A program made the position numbers and the translations under genes. From Ottelia alismoides (Eukaryota; Streptophyta; Magnoliopsida; Alismatales; Hydrocharitaceae), in NCBI GenBank assembly GCA_037367405.1, contig JAZKJV010001879.1, positions 1 to 64,000 of the forward strand: a stretch of 64,000 nt of DNA, read 5' to 3'. The notes under the pieces were generated by a model. It made no database searches. It saw only the letters and a list, made by a program, of their open reading frames with translations, and had not been told where the DNA came from. Of the stretch, positions 1 through 10,002 are shown one piece after another. The stretch's first letter is position 1, and each line of letters begins with the position of its first letter.

Positions 1-257
1 GCGCACCACTGCACATCACCGTGCGCCCTGCGCGCATCCACTGCGGACCATCTCGCGTGCCACCCAGTGTCCTGCCCTTGCATGTGCAATGCCTCCCTAC
101 GCGACTTGCTTTCTAGTCGCTCCATCGTCGGCGTCGGTCTCTCCGTCTACTTGACGGATTTGGGTGCATAAGTCCACATATGCCTTCAAATCCACGTATG
201 TGTGTGTAGGCATTCACTCTTTGGTCTACAAAACCCCAGTCTTCTACATCTGGCAAT

Positions 258-1270
258 ATGTCCGGGAACAAAGTCGATGTACCCGCCATAGGCGCTTTCA
301 GAGGTCCAGCGCCTATTGTCAAAAATGGATGGGACGAACCATGAGCTCTGGGCTATGCAGTTCATGAGCCTTATGAAGTCGAATGGTAAGAAGCACATTT
401 AACCCGGAGGAGGAGCCAGTGTAGAAGATGGGGATTAACGCCTTGTGGGAGGCGGATGAAGCATATGCCAAAGTCTAGTTTTCAAGGACAATGACGATAG
501 AGATCGCCAATGATGTGTTACATCAGCCCACTGCTAAAGCTATGTGAAACTCCTCGCAGCCACTTACTCTCATGCAAGGAATGAAACCAAGATCACTCAA
601 CTTCAACACGACATATTCACTATCAAGCAGAATGGGTGGCCTCTCCATTCGTTAGTATACATCCTTGTATGGGATGTTTGATAAGCTCCACAACTTCATG
701 CCACTCACGACTACCCCTGAGCAGCAGAAGACATATAGGAATGCTACTATGGTTGGTGTAATCCTAACAACCCTGAATCCTGAATATGATGCTGCTCGCT
801 CTCAGATTCTTGCGGATGCTACTATTCCTCCTATGGAGGAAGCTTTCCGTCGGCTCAGCAGGATCACTGTTCAATCCACTGCCACTAGTCAGACCTATTC
901 AGCGATGGCAGCCTCCCGAGGCAGAGGAGGCTCTTCTTCTTTTCGTGGCCGAGGATCTCATGGTAGAGGAGGTCGCATTCATCAGCCCTGCACGTTTTGC
1001 CATCGCCCAGGCTCATACCAAGGAGACATGCTACTCCAAGCATGGTTTCCCAGCATTAGCCCGTGTAGCGGAAGAGGCCGACTCTCACGTTGCTTCTACT
1101 TCAGATCAGAGATTTGATGACTTCGTGGCAAGACTACGAGATATCATGCCTCCTTCACCATCCCAGGAAGCCATTCTGATATCATTGCTTCAGCTTCCGC
1201 CAGTACTTCTGCTACGGCCAGCATCTCAGGTAGTACTTATGCCTTTACATCTTGTTACGGATCTGAGATT
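258..1270 (+). pseudogene. gag: Copia A gag remnant
   Basis: The start codon at 258 opens MSGNKVDVP, matching the copia B gag start at 27227 and the copia D start at 53764. The N-terminal part is broken by several stops. From 665 a clean stretch carries the capsid-like segment with NPEYDAARSQIL and IPPMEEAF, followed by a Gly/Arg-rich linker. A CCHC zinc-knuckle begins CTFCHRPG near 990 but is thrown out of frame just after. Gag packages the element RNA in virus-like particles; this copy cannot make a full-length protein. Confidence 0.85.
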
Positions 1271-2684
1271 ATTGAGTGGATTTTGGACTCTGGGGCGATG
1301 CACCATTTATGCGGAGACAAAGGTCAGCTTACAGCATACAGACAGGTTCCCCCAGGAAGAATTGTGGTGATAGCCGATGGGACTCACTCCCCAATCACAG
1401 GACAGGGAGAGATTACTTTGACACCTTCAATGCGTCTGCAGAACGCGTTACATGCCCCCGATTTTTCTATGAATTTGTTATCTACCGGTCAGATTACGAA
1501 GGATTTGCATTGTCGAGCTATCTTTGACCCATCGTCTCTTATTTTTCAGGGCATTCTTACGGGCAGAGTGATTGGGTGTGGCCGTGAGCAGCGTGATCTT
1601 TATCGACTAGTCAGAACTCCCCATGCATGTACGTCCTCCATTTCAACTGGACCAGTCTCTCCCTTCACTTGGCACCTACGTTTTGATCATCTCCCTCTCC
1701 AAAGATGTGTCATATCTTGCTGCCGATCTCACCAGGGTCTTCCTTACAGTGTGAAGCTTGTCAATTGGAGAAGCATCATCGGTCGACTTTCCCTAGTCGT
1801 CAGAGTCGGAGCAGTAGCTCTCCGTTTGAATTATTTCAAGTTGACATTTGGGGTCCGAGTTGTATTCCTGATCATCAGGGACATGTTTTATCTTGTTGAA
1901 GTTGATGATTACTCTCGTTTGTCATGAGTTTTCTTATTAAAAAATAAATCCGAAGCAGGGGATATGATCAAAATCTTGATCAATGAAGTGCAAAATGTTT
2001 TCTCTTCTTTGAAATTTGTGAGAACAGATAATGCTTTGGAATTGTGTACACGTACTCTATCCCATTTCTTTTCATCCCATAGTATTATTCATCAAACAAC
2101 ATGTCCTTAAACTTCTCAGCAAAATGGTGTTGCATAGCGAAAGCATCGTCATTTACTTGATATCACTCAAACACTTCTTATTCAGAGTCATGCCCCACAT
2201 TCGTTTTGGGGTGATGCTGTCCTTACGGCATTTTACCTGGTGAAACGCATGCCTTCGTCTGTTTTGGGTGAGAAAACTCCTTTCTCCATTGTTGTCCTGA
2301 TAACGAGTTATTCTCACTTACTCCTCGTATCTTTGGTTCTGTTGCTTTCGTACACTAGTTGCCTCTAGATTTTTACAAGCTCTCACCTAGGGCAAATGTG
2401 TGTTTGTTGGGTACTACAGGACCCATAAGGGATATCGATGTTATGCTCCTTTGTGCAGGAGATATTATATCAGTGTTGATGTCGCATTTTTGAGTCTGTA
2501 AAGTTTTTCTCCCCTACATAAGACAGGTTGGCGCCAGACTCTGATAATGATGTTTACATGCCACCTCCTCCCACGTCTTTGTCTTCTCCTCCGCATGTGC
2601 ATGTTGTACCAACACCGACATAGACACCACCTTCTACCCAGCTCCACATTGTTCCACCATTACCAAAATTCTATACATGTAGAC
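1270..2684 (+). pseudogene. pol: Copia A protease and integrase remnant
   Basis: The aspartic protease active site reads LDSGAMHHLCGD near 1288. A GAG-pre-integrase domain follows (NLLSTGQITKDLHCRAIF, then TWHLRFDH). The zinc-binding and core integrase parts are recognisable but shift frame repeatedly after about 1700. Readable pieces continue to about 2680, where the inserted LTR element interrupts the sequence. The stretch 2031-2300 holds the degraded integrase core and no separate gene. Confidence 0.8.
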
Positions 2685-2688
2685 CTGT

Positions 2689-3159
2689 TGATGCAGCGTG
2701 AAACCCATGGATAGAGCCAATTATTTATCTAATTTTATTGGTTAATTTTATTTATGTTTATTTAAGTTGTCGTGTCTCTAACTAAATAAATGAGATCGCC
2801 TGTGATCTCTAACAATTAGTCATAGATTTGATTTTTAAATTTGGTCGGTTAATTAGTTAGAGTCTAATTAGGATAATTAGTTGTCAATTTAAATTAGTTT
2901 ACTATTTTTGTAATCTCATCCCTCCTATATAAAGGGATGAGGGTCCATTGTTCTAGGGAGTCCAGTTTGATAATTAATTGAGAATTATTCTCTATCTATC
3001 CCTCTCTCTCTTCTCCCCTACGCGGTCTTCGCGCTTCTTCTCCCTCAACCCCTCGTTCCCGACGAGTTTCTTCTTCTCAACCCCTCTAGTTTCTCCACCG
3101 AAATTCCACCGTTCAAATATTTCAAATTTTATCGTCGACGCCGAATCGTGTTTGCATCA
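2689..3159 (+). repeat. 5' LTR of the non-autonomous element
   Basis: 471 bp, TG to CA. A TATA box (TATATAAA) at 2926-2933 and a pyrimidine-rich leader follow the usual U3-R-U5 plan. It matches the right LTR closely except for one block near 2790-2830, where the two differ in both sequence and length. Confidence 0.9.
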
Positions 3160-3161
3160 AT

Positions 3162-3173
3162 TGGTATCAGAGC
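3162..3173 (+). promoter_or_regulatory. Primer binding site (tRNA-iMet type)
   Basis: TGGTATCAGAGC lies two bases after the LTR and matches the 3' end complement of plant initiator methionine tRNA. The start codon of the following ORF (3174) is immediately adjacent. Confidence 0.9.
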
Positions 3174-3611
3174 ATGGCATCTAGATCGTCATCACGATCT
3201 GGCGATCCATCCAGACGTTCGCACGGAAAATCCAACGGATCCCGCTCCAATGACCGTACATGGCGTGCCAAGGTTAGACAAAGATTGTCAAATATGAGCC
3301 AGATTTGTGCCGATATGCAAGTAGTGGCATCCCAGATGCGAGATACATTGAACGTTGAGATAACACGCCAACTTGAGGAAAACGCCGCCAAAGCGAAGTC
3401 TCCAAGCACCGAACCCGAAGTTGAAGACGAACATCCCGCTGGAAACAAAGATCCGGTCGCTGTTCAGAACGTTTCGGAAGAAAAAAGCGACGAAACAGTG
3501 GCTGTCCAGGTAAACTCAGACCTGCAAACTCTCCCGGAATCGACAAACGCCTCATCGGCAATCCCGTCGCCAACCCCCGCTGCCGCCCCTACCCCCCAGC
3601 GGCCCCCCTAG
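3174..3611 (+). CDS. ORF of unknown function in the non-autonomous element
   Basis: A 145-residue open frame starts at the ATG directly after the primer site. Residues 1-35 are rich in Ser, Arg and Gly. Residues 36-70 (WRAKVRQRLSNMSQICADM) look helical and could be a coiled coil or capsid-like helix. The rest is acidic, then Pro/Ala-rich as it enters the C-rich tract, and it stops at TAG 3609. I see no zinc knuckle and no recognised gag domain. Its position suggests a gag-derived RNA-binding or structural protein, but that is inference. It may once have been joined to the downstream frame starting at 4147, which lies in another phase. Confidence 0.55.
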   Translation: MASRSSSRSGDPSRRSHGKSNGSRSNDRTWRAKVRQRLSNMSQICADMQVVASQMRDTLNVEITRQLEENAAKAKSPSTEPEVEDEHPAGNKDPVAVQNVSEEKSDETVAVQVNSDLQTLPESTNASSAIPSPTPAAAPTPQRPP

Positions 3612-4315
3612 ACACATCCGAACCTTCCACGAACCCCCCTCCCTCCCTGCGGCTCCAGCCCCGCTCCCAAACCCAACCCCGACACCCACCCAGGTCGTCC
3701 AAACCCTCGCCGCACCACTGACGGACCCTCCCGCGACCCCCGATCCCACCTGCGACACAGCCCCGTCCACCGCCTTCCCCCTCCACACCCTCAAACCGCC
3801 TCCCGCCGCCCCCTCACCAGCCCAGGCCCCCGCCCCGCCAATACCCGATGCCCCCACCATCACGCCAACGCTGGCCGCGGCCCTCCTGCGCCCCCCCCCC
3901 CCTCACTGCCGCGAACCCCAACCCTTTCCACCACCCTCCAGATCGTGTTTCCTCCCTCCAGACCACGAACCCCAACCCCGCGCCAGCAGCCCACCCCTCC
4001 CACATGCGCCCCCGCTTCCTCCCGGCTCCAACCCACCCCGCCACCTCCTTCCCACCCCCGCCCTCCCTCGCGCACCGCGCCCTGCCCTCGCCCGCACCTG
4101 CGCCATCGCAGGCCCACCACTCCAACGCGCACCCAACACCTCACCCTTGCCTCCCCGCGTCGTCACCACCGCTGCGAACACCCTCCCTCACCATCGCACA
4201 CCCCCCTTTCTCCCAACTGCGACTGGCCAAGCACCTCCCTTCCGCCTCCCCGCTGAGCCGCACCAGCCCCGCCCGCCGTCGCGAAGCCGCCGCCCCAGCC
4301 CGCGCTATATGCGCA
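3560..4315 (+). repeat. C-rich, G-poor low-complexity tract
   Basis: About 750 bases are dominated by C on the plus strand, with few G and runs such as twelve C at 3891-3902. All three plus frames therefore translate as Pro/Ala/Ser/His-rich strings and all minus frames as Gly/Arg/Trp-rich strings, so long open frames here are not evidence of genes. The tract may be an expanded proline-rich linker of the element's protein, broken by slippage. Confidence 0.8.
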
Positions 4316-4923
4316 AGAAACTCGGGCAAACCCTAACTGGGGTCCCGAGGGTTACGGGATTCGAGTCCCACGGCAGGTGGGATTGGAAATCCCTTGGGAA
4401 ATTTTACAAGAAAACCCACCCTGGTAACAAATTTTATTCAAAGGGAAGGTTCAAGAACTCCTCTTATGAAAGGTACTTAAGTGAACGGGCGCAAAAATTG
4501 CGCCCAAGCCCCTGGCGGCAAAAATATTTAAAAAAGAAGGCTGCTAATCAGAAATCTGGGGACCCTCCTTATCCAAATAGGACTAGGGCCTTGGGCTTTC
4601 CCTATATAAGGACGCCCTGGCTTCATTCCTTGGATACATCTCCTCCCCTCCTCTCCTTGTGTCATTGCTTCGCTATGGATTCTCAAAAGGCCATGTTGTT
4701 CATGCCTCATCAATTCTTCGATCATCACAAGGAGGAGACAACAATCAAGAAGACGCCGACATTCGCGCCACACATGTTCTTCAACCACGAAGGCCGCGTC
4801 ACCCACGCCCGCGTATGGACTCCGTCGTTCGCTCCACACCAATTCTTCCAGAAGATGACTGAGCACGCAGATTCATCCTCCAAGCCTGCAGATCCAACAA
4901 TTCGTCGGGAGACGAATTTTTAA
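4147..4923 (+). CDS. Second ORF of the non-autonomous element, with FxPHxFF repeats
   Basis: A 258-residue open frame emerges from the C-rich tract. Residues about 60-130 are basic and aromatic (KFYKKTHPGNKFYSKGRF). A C-terminal part begins at an internal ATG (4675) and contains three degenerate copies of a roughly 22-residue unit centred on FMPHQFF, FAPHMFF and FAPHQFF. A TATA-like TATATAAGG at about 4602 and a pyrimidine-rich stretch stand before that ATG, so the last 82 residues could be a separate gene. I recognise no family. It could be a captured host fragment. Confidence 0.45.
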   Translation: MPPRVVTTAANTLPHHRTPPFLPTATGQAPPFRLPAEPHQPRPPSRSRRPSPRYMRKKLGQTLTGVPRVTGFESHGRWDWKSLGKFYKKTHPGNKFYSKGRFKNSSYERYLSERAQKLRPSPWRQKYLKKKAANQKSGDPPYPNRTRALGFPYIRTPWLHSLDTSPPLLSLCHCFAMDSQKAMLFMPHQFFDHHKEETTIKKTPTFAPHMFFNHEGRVTHARVWTPSFAPHQFFQKMTEHADSSSKPADPTIRRETNF

Positions 4924-4937
4924 AAGCGGAGGAGAGT
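4918..4937 (+). promoter_or_regulatory. Polypurine tract before the right LTR
   Basis: AAAAGCGGAGGAGAG directly precedes the TG of the right LTR, the expected place for the plus-strand primer. Confidence 0.7.
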
Positions 4938-5417
4938 TGATGCAGCGTGAAACCCACGGATAGGGCCAATTACTTATCTAATTTTATTGGTTAATTTTAT
5001 TTACGTCTATTTAAGTTGTTGTGTCTCTAATTAAATAAATGAGAGACACAAATTAAATTAATTATCAAAATAGTTGTTGTAGATTTGATTTTTAAATTTG
5101 GTCGGTTAATTAGTTAGAGTCTAATTAGGATAATTAGTTGTCAATTTAAATTAGTAACTATTTTTGTAATCTCATCCCTCCTATATAAAGGGATGAGGGT
5201 CCATTGTTCTAGGGAGTCCAGTTTGATAATTAATTGAGAATTATTCTCTATCTCTATCCCTCTCTCTCTTCTCCCCTACGCGGTCTTTACGCTTCTTCTC
5301 CCTCAACCCCTCGTTCCCGACGAGTTTCTTCTTCTCAACCCCTCTAGTTTCTCTACCGAAATTCCACCGTTCAAATATTTCAAATTTTATCGTCGACGCC
5401 GAATCGTGTTTGCATCA
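4938..5417 (+). repeat. 3' LTR of the non-autonomous element
   Basis: 480 bp, TG to CA, followed by the duplicated CCTGT. The TATA box CTATATAAAGGG is kept near 5181. It differs from the left LTR mainly in a roughly 40-base block near 5040-5080. Confidence 0.9.
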
Positions 5418-7225
5418 CCTGTCTCTGCTCATGGTAATCGCTCGTCATCCAGCACGCCTCAGGTTTGTTCTGATAACATGATTTCTAATGATGGGTCTGG
5501 AGATATATCTGTGTAGGGATATTTGCAGAAGACTAGCCCACACTTGGCTGATGCTAACAATGACTTGGATGTACCCATTGCTTTATGGAAGGAAGAGAGT
5601 ACTTGTACCTCTTATCCCCTTGTGTCCCAGGTGTCCTTTCATCGTCTGAAAGGGGACTTTCAGATATTTGCAATTGCTCTATCAGTCGTCGCTATTCCAC
5701 GGAATTACTAGGAGGCCTGAATGATAGTCACTGGCGACTAGCTATGGAGGAAGAGATGGTTGCCCTGCAATCACGTGATACCTAGAGTTTGGTGTTTACT
5801 CCTCCTGGAGCCTATGTCGTCAGTTGCAAGTGGGTGTTTACTGTTAAACACCATGCGGATGGGAGCCTTGATCGTTACAAGGCAAGATTAGTAGCTCGTG
5901 GATTTACTCAGACCTACGATGTGGATTATATGGACACATTCTCTCCATTTGTGCGTCACTCCACTTTACGGGTCCTTTCAGTTGTTGTGGTACGTGATTG
6001 GCCCTTGTTTCAGTTAGATGTTAAAAATGAATTTTTGTATGGAGATATAAAGGAGGAAGTCTACATGCAACAGCCTTCTGGGGTTTGCTACTGAGGGGGA
6101 GTATCAGCAGGTTTATAGACTCCATAAGCAATATATGGCCTTAAGCAAAGTTCAAGGGCTTGATTTCAGAAGCTCTCAGAGTGGTAGAAAAGCAGGGGTT
6201 CAAGAGATCAAATGCAGACCACTCACTGTTTGTGCATAAGGCACCTAGAGGTATTGTTCTTATCATGGTTTATGTGGATGATATTCTCGTTGCAAGAGAT
6301 GATGTGCGGAGGGGGGGGAATAGCAAAAGGATTTCAGGGTCATCAGTTTGTTACAAAGGATTTGGGCACCCTAAGGTATTTCCTAGGGTTAGAATTTCTT
6401 AGGAATACGTAGGGTATTGTGATGACCCAAAGGAAGTATGTTACAGATATGCTTGATGAGACAGGCATGATTGGTTATCGACCATCCACTACTCCTATGG
6501 ATCCTAGCATGAAACTATATGATGATGATACAGAAGAGGTTGGCAAGAGGAGATATAGAGAGATGGTGGGGAAGCTTCTATATGTTACTATTACTAGACC
6601 TGACATCTCATTTGCAGTGAGTCGAGTAAGCCGGTTCATGGAGCAGCCCCGACAGGTACATATGGATGCTATATACATGATACTACAATATCTAAAGTCT
6701 TCTCCGGGTGCAGGATTATTATTATTCAGGAAAGGAACAACTCTTTCTGTTTCTGCATGTGCTGATGCAGACTATGTAGGGTGTCCTAAGGACAGGAAAT
6801 CTACGTCTGGCTATGCAGTATTCGTTGGCAGTTCTCTTGTTTCTTGGAAAAGTAAGAAACAAACAACGGTAGCTAGATCGAGTGCAGAATCTGAGTATAG
6901 GGCTATGGCACAAGCAAGTACAGAAATGACGTGGGTTCGAGCAGTGTTGCAGACTTGTATATAAATGTACCTCTACCCATGTAGTTACAATGTGATAATC
7001 AGGTTGCTCTGTTCATTGCAAACAATCCTGCATTCCACGAAAGAACGAAGCATATTAAAGTAGACTGCCATTACACTATAGACATGATTTAGAGGGGCTT
7101 AATTTCTACCACCCATGTCAGCACATGAAAGCAAACGACAGATAACTTTACCAAGGCAGTACTCAGAGGGCCATTTCAGAAGTGTTCTTCCAAGCTGGGC
7201 ATGATTAACATATATGCACCATCCT
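5418..7225 (+). pseudogene. pol: Copia A reverse transcriptase and RNase H remnant
   Basis: After the inserted element the copia reading resumes. RT pieces include HWRLAMEEEM (about 5730), [18 protein letters not shown] (about 5875) and QLDVKNEFLYGD (about 6010). The catalytic YVDDI is intact near 6270. Stops at about 5785 and 6091 and frameshifts near 6310 break it. RNase H is the best preserved part (6419-6963): ACADADYVGCPKDRKSTSGY and SSAESEYRAMA. The frame is lost near 6963, with readable pieces to about 7225. Confidence 0.88.
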
Positions 7226-7231
7226 GAGGAG

Positions 7232-7376
7232 TGTAGAGATAATTCTATGTACTCTAAGTATTAGTTTTTTATTTTTATTTCTTCATGTCTATCTTATGTA
7301 ATTTACCCATATGCCTCTCCTCTATATAAGAGAGCCTACGGTTCCATGGAATAAATATCTTCTTTATTTTCCCAAT
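7232..7376 (+). repeat. 3' LTR of copia A
   Basis: It starts TGTAGAGATAATTC just after the end of RNase H and carries CTATATAAGAGAGCC, the TATA region shared with the 145-bp LTRs of copia B. The 3' border is set by that length and is eroded (CCCAATA instead of CCACA). Confidence 0.7.
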
Positions 7377-7384
7377 AATTTTGC

Positions 7385-7864
7385 ATATTAAATAGAAATA
7401 CGACTCGATCATTAGAACTAGATGGTGGAATCTTCAATTGAAGCAATCAAACTTCAAGGAGAAGGTTTTAGAAGACTTGTCTTCATATTGTAGTGGACAA
7501 GGTTTTAGAAGACTTATCTTAGGATTGTAGTGGAAATGCCAACGAGAATTGGGAGACGGTAGCATCATGTATCCGAAGGGTCGCCAAAGAGATGCTAACA
7601 GAGTCTAAGGGAGGAGTTCCAGGCCAAAAGGAGGCTTGGTAGTGGAGTGAAGGAGTGCAAGAGAAGCTTAAAATTAAAAGAGGTTGTTTTAAAGGTATGT
7701 ATAAGGATAGAATAGAGGAAACTGTCACAACACAAACTACAAAATAACGAAGAAGGAAGCAACTACGGCTCTAAGAGAAGCCAAGTGAAAAGTTTATGAA
7801 GATTTGTAGAAAAATCTTGATTCTAAGGAGGGCCAGAAGGATATTCAAATTGGCCAAAGCAAGA
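7385..7864 (+). pseudogene. RTE-type LINE fragment (end of endonuclease to start of RT)
   Basis: Readable pieces in shifting frames are typical of plant RTE LINEs in the region linking endonuclease to RT: RTRWWNLQLKQSNFKEK (about 7410), CIRRVAKEMLTESKGG (about 7570) and IFKLAKAR (about 7840). Several frameshifts and stops are present. It is cut at 7864 by a minus-strand copia LTR. It covers a part of the protein that the RTE LINE at 24522-26181 lacks. Confidence 0.75.
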
Positions 7865-8174
7865 GTGTTAGAAACTACGAACACGGAAGCAAATATCAGA
7901 GAAATAAAATTAAACATTGAAAGAAAGTCAAGATTTTTACATTGAACCCTACACCCTAAGGAGCGGGATGATACCACGGGAGAACGCCTCAAAGGGTTGA
8001 TTGTTCTATTGAACTTTATCATGTGATACAGGAGACTTGGGCTTCTTATATAGCATCCACAGATCCTCCAAGTCCCACTGTTGGTAGATGTGGGACTAAA
8101 CATTAGATGTGGTAAATGGATCTTGGAGGGATCCATTTACCCATCTATACAAGAATGGTGCATATACTCCAACA
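7865..8174 (-). repeat. Copia E LTR, minus strand
   Basis: On the minus strand, GCTCCAGCTTGAAGGGGAG (end of pol plus purine tract) is followed by TGTTGGAGTATATGCACC, the usual junction with a copia 3' LTR. A TATA-like TATATAAGAAGCCC lies near 8050. The end TTTCTAACA at 7865 is the best TG-CA partner, but is less certain. It abuts an RTE LINE fragment, so it may have inserted there. Confidence 0.6.
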
Positions 8175-9244
8175 CTCCCCTTCAAGCTGGAGCATGCAAT
8201 GCCATCAATGTTTAGCTTGGACAAACAGAAAGAAATCTCAAACTCGCAATACAAGACACTATGGACAATATCAACTCAACGTAAACACAACTGTCAGTTG
8301 ATGTCGAGGACATTGCTTCTCATGTCGTGCAGGTGAGGAGGAACAAATGGGTTGGAGTGTGAGTCAAACTGAATCTCCTCGTCGGAGAGCATGTGCCTTG
8401 TATTGCGCATATCAGAGTCACACTGCAGCTGGAAATGAGTCTCATCATCGGAGTACTCTTGCATGCCACAATCATCTGGACAACTGCTCCATCTCAGAAG
8501 GTCAAACTGAAAAAGTCATAGAGACATCCTCGTCGGAGCCCACGGTCGCTGGAGAATGGAGACTGAAAAGTCTCTTCATCGGAGAACTGGGTCTCTCCCA
8601 TACTGACTCCGAGAATGGGATCTCTACTCTGGAGTCCCTGTGAAATCACATGAAAACCCTAGCCTATATGGCATAGGGAATGGGATCTCTACTCTGGAGT
8701 CCCTATAGATTACACGAAAACTTTGAGATCAAAAAAACAAAAGATGAGGACCACATAAAAATGATCGCACACATGTACGTCTGAAAAGGAGTCTCTCTCT
8801 GGAGAACACGAAGAAGTTGGGTCACTCAAATATGCAGTGCCTCGAACTTGGACTCTAAACCAATTCGCAGAGTCTGAAACTGAACTGTAGAGTCTAAAAA
8901 TTTGACTGATCTGGAGAATCTGAATCCAGCTTGTAACTCTACACCATACCCCTCCTTTCTCTCATACTTGTCGGAACACAATGGCATCGACAAAGTTGAG
9001 AGAAGACAAGAAAATGGGGAAAATAAAACAAACCACATAAGCCGATAATCATTTCTATTTTTTCCGGCTTTTCTTTTTCCATTTTTTCTCTTGCTTACAG
9101 CTTTTCTTTTGTATGTGCCTCTTTTTCAAAACATTTTTTTGCAAATATAGCCGTATATTTTCGGCTATTCGTTTCTTCCCCTTTTTTAAAGGCATTCCAC
9201 TTGTTTTTAAAATAGGCCACCCTCCTTTTTTTTGGCCTCTCACT
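8175..9244. other. Unassigned spacer with imperfect short repeats
   Basis: I see no coding domain. The part 8340-8830 repeats the motif CTC(G/A)TCGGAG and contains a duplicated block beginning GGGATCTCTACTCTGGAGTC at about 8617 and 8677. It lies between a copia E 3' LTR and the broken RT of copia F, so it is probably 3' untranslated or spacer sequence of copia E on the minus strand. The part 9055-9250 is rich in homopolymer T on the plus strand. Confidence 0.5.
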
Positions 9245-9436
9245 TTTTTAAAAAAACTGGTCCACTTGGGCCCTTACAACAGTAGCCAACATGGTGCTTA
9301 TTTCTTCAAAAGCACGTCACCCCTGATGGGTAGAATGTCTTGCTACTTGAGAGAAGGTTTCACTATAATCCACACAGTAGGTCTGCGTAAAGCCTCTGGC
9401 AACAAGCCTGGCTTTATATTTATTAATTGTACCATT
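9245..9436 (-). pseudogene. pol: Copia F RT fragment, distal part
   Basis: The minus strand reads as the RT segment [22 protein letters not shown] in mixed frames, then MLATVVRAQVDQFF, equivalent to the segment before DVKNAF in copia A. Similarity stops at about 9245. It is the continuation of 13804-14030 after removing the hAT element. Confidence 0.65.
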
Positions 9437-10002
9437 TAGGGGTGTAAACGGACTGAACTGGAGTGAACCTACATTTTTTAAGGTTCGATTCATTTATTTA
9501 ATCGAGCCTAAACTTGTGTTTAAGTTCAGTTCATTTATTTTCAAACCGAATCTAAATCGAACCTCTTTCTAATCGAATCGAACCTAAGCGAATATCGAAC
9601 TTGGGAATTCTCTAATAAGAGGGAGTGAAAAGAAAAGAAATGGAAATATATGTGTCTATAATTAGAATAAACATTCATTCAACTTTTTCTTTATACAACT
9701 CTTCATCATCTTTTGAAAAAATTAGATTAATAAGAATTCATCTCTTTGAAAAAAGTATAATTATAATATATTTTTATAACTCTTCAGATGAGGATAAGGA
9801 ATTATGTGGAGATATGTGATAAGTATGGTTTATACTTGTTCTGTTGATTTGAGAATCAAGAAGGAAAATGTACTAGACACATAGATGATGTATGTTGTAA
9901 TCACGATGTGACTGTTTATTTTGGGATAGTTTATACCAAGATAAAACCTATTTATCACTAAATGTTCAGCTATCTCTAGACAAAGTTCACTTATCAGGGG
10001 AC

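Larger units (their letters stand above)
2689..5417 (+). mobile_element. Non-autonomous LTR retrotransposon (LARD/TRIM-like), 2.7 kb
   Basis: Two direct LTRs (2689-3159 and 4938-5417) both start TGATGCAGCGTGAAACCC and end TTTGCATCA. The target duplication CCTGT lies at 2684-2688 and 5418-5422. A primer site follows the left LTR and a purine-rich tract precedes the right one. No protease, RT, RNase H or integrase is visible, so it must have depended on enzymes of another element. The 3' end of the interior reads SRGDEFLKAEES in one frame, resembling the end of many Ty3/gypsy pol genes, so a gypsy relative may be the donor. It is younger than copia A, which it splits. Confidence 0.92.
1..7376 (+). 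mobile_element. Copia A, Ty1/copia retrotransposon, 5' end outside window
   Basis: The interior runs from an untranslated leader through gag, protease, integrase, RT and RNase H to a short 3' LTR. The 5' LTR and primer site lie left of the window. Domain order (integrase before RT) identifies Ty1/copia. The element is split at 2689-5417 by a non-autonomous LTR element; the copia reading resumes exactly after the second CCTGT. Many frameshifts and stops make it a pseudo-element. Its gag, protease and LTR sequences resemble copia B, D and F here, so these belong to one broad family. Confidence 0.9.

Noticed and set aside
3814..4181. Several overlapping long ORFs on both strands
   Set aside because: They are produced by the C-rich composition, which lacks stops in most frames; codon content is Pro/Gly/Arg-rich without domains.
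4345..4365. tRNA B-box-like GGATTCGAGTCCC in the non-autonomous element
   Set aside because: No A box at the right distance and no tRNA fold; probably chance.
7968..7982. TGGTATCATCCCGC on the minus strand, like a primer site, after part of the copia E LTR
   Set aside because: Only the first eight bases match TGGTATCAGAGC, and the LTR-like sequence appears to continue to a better CA end at 7865.
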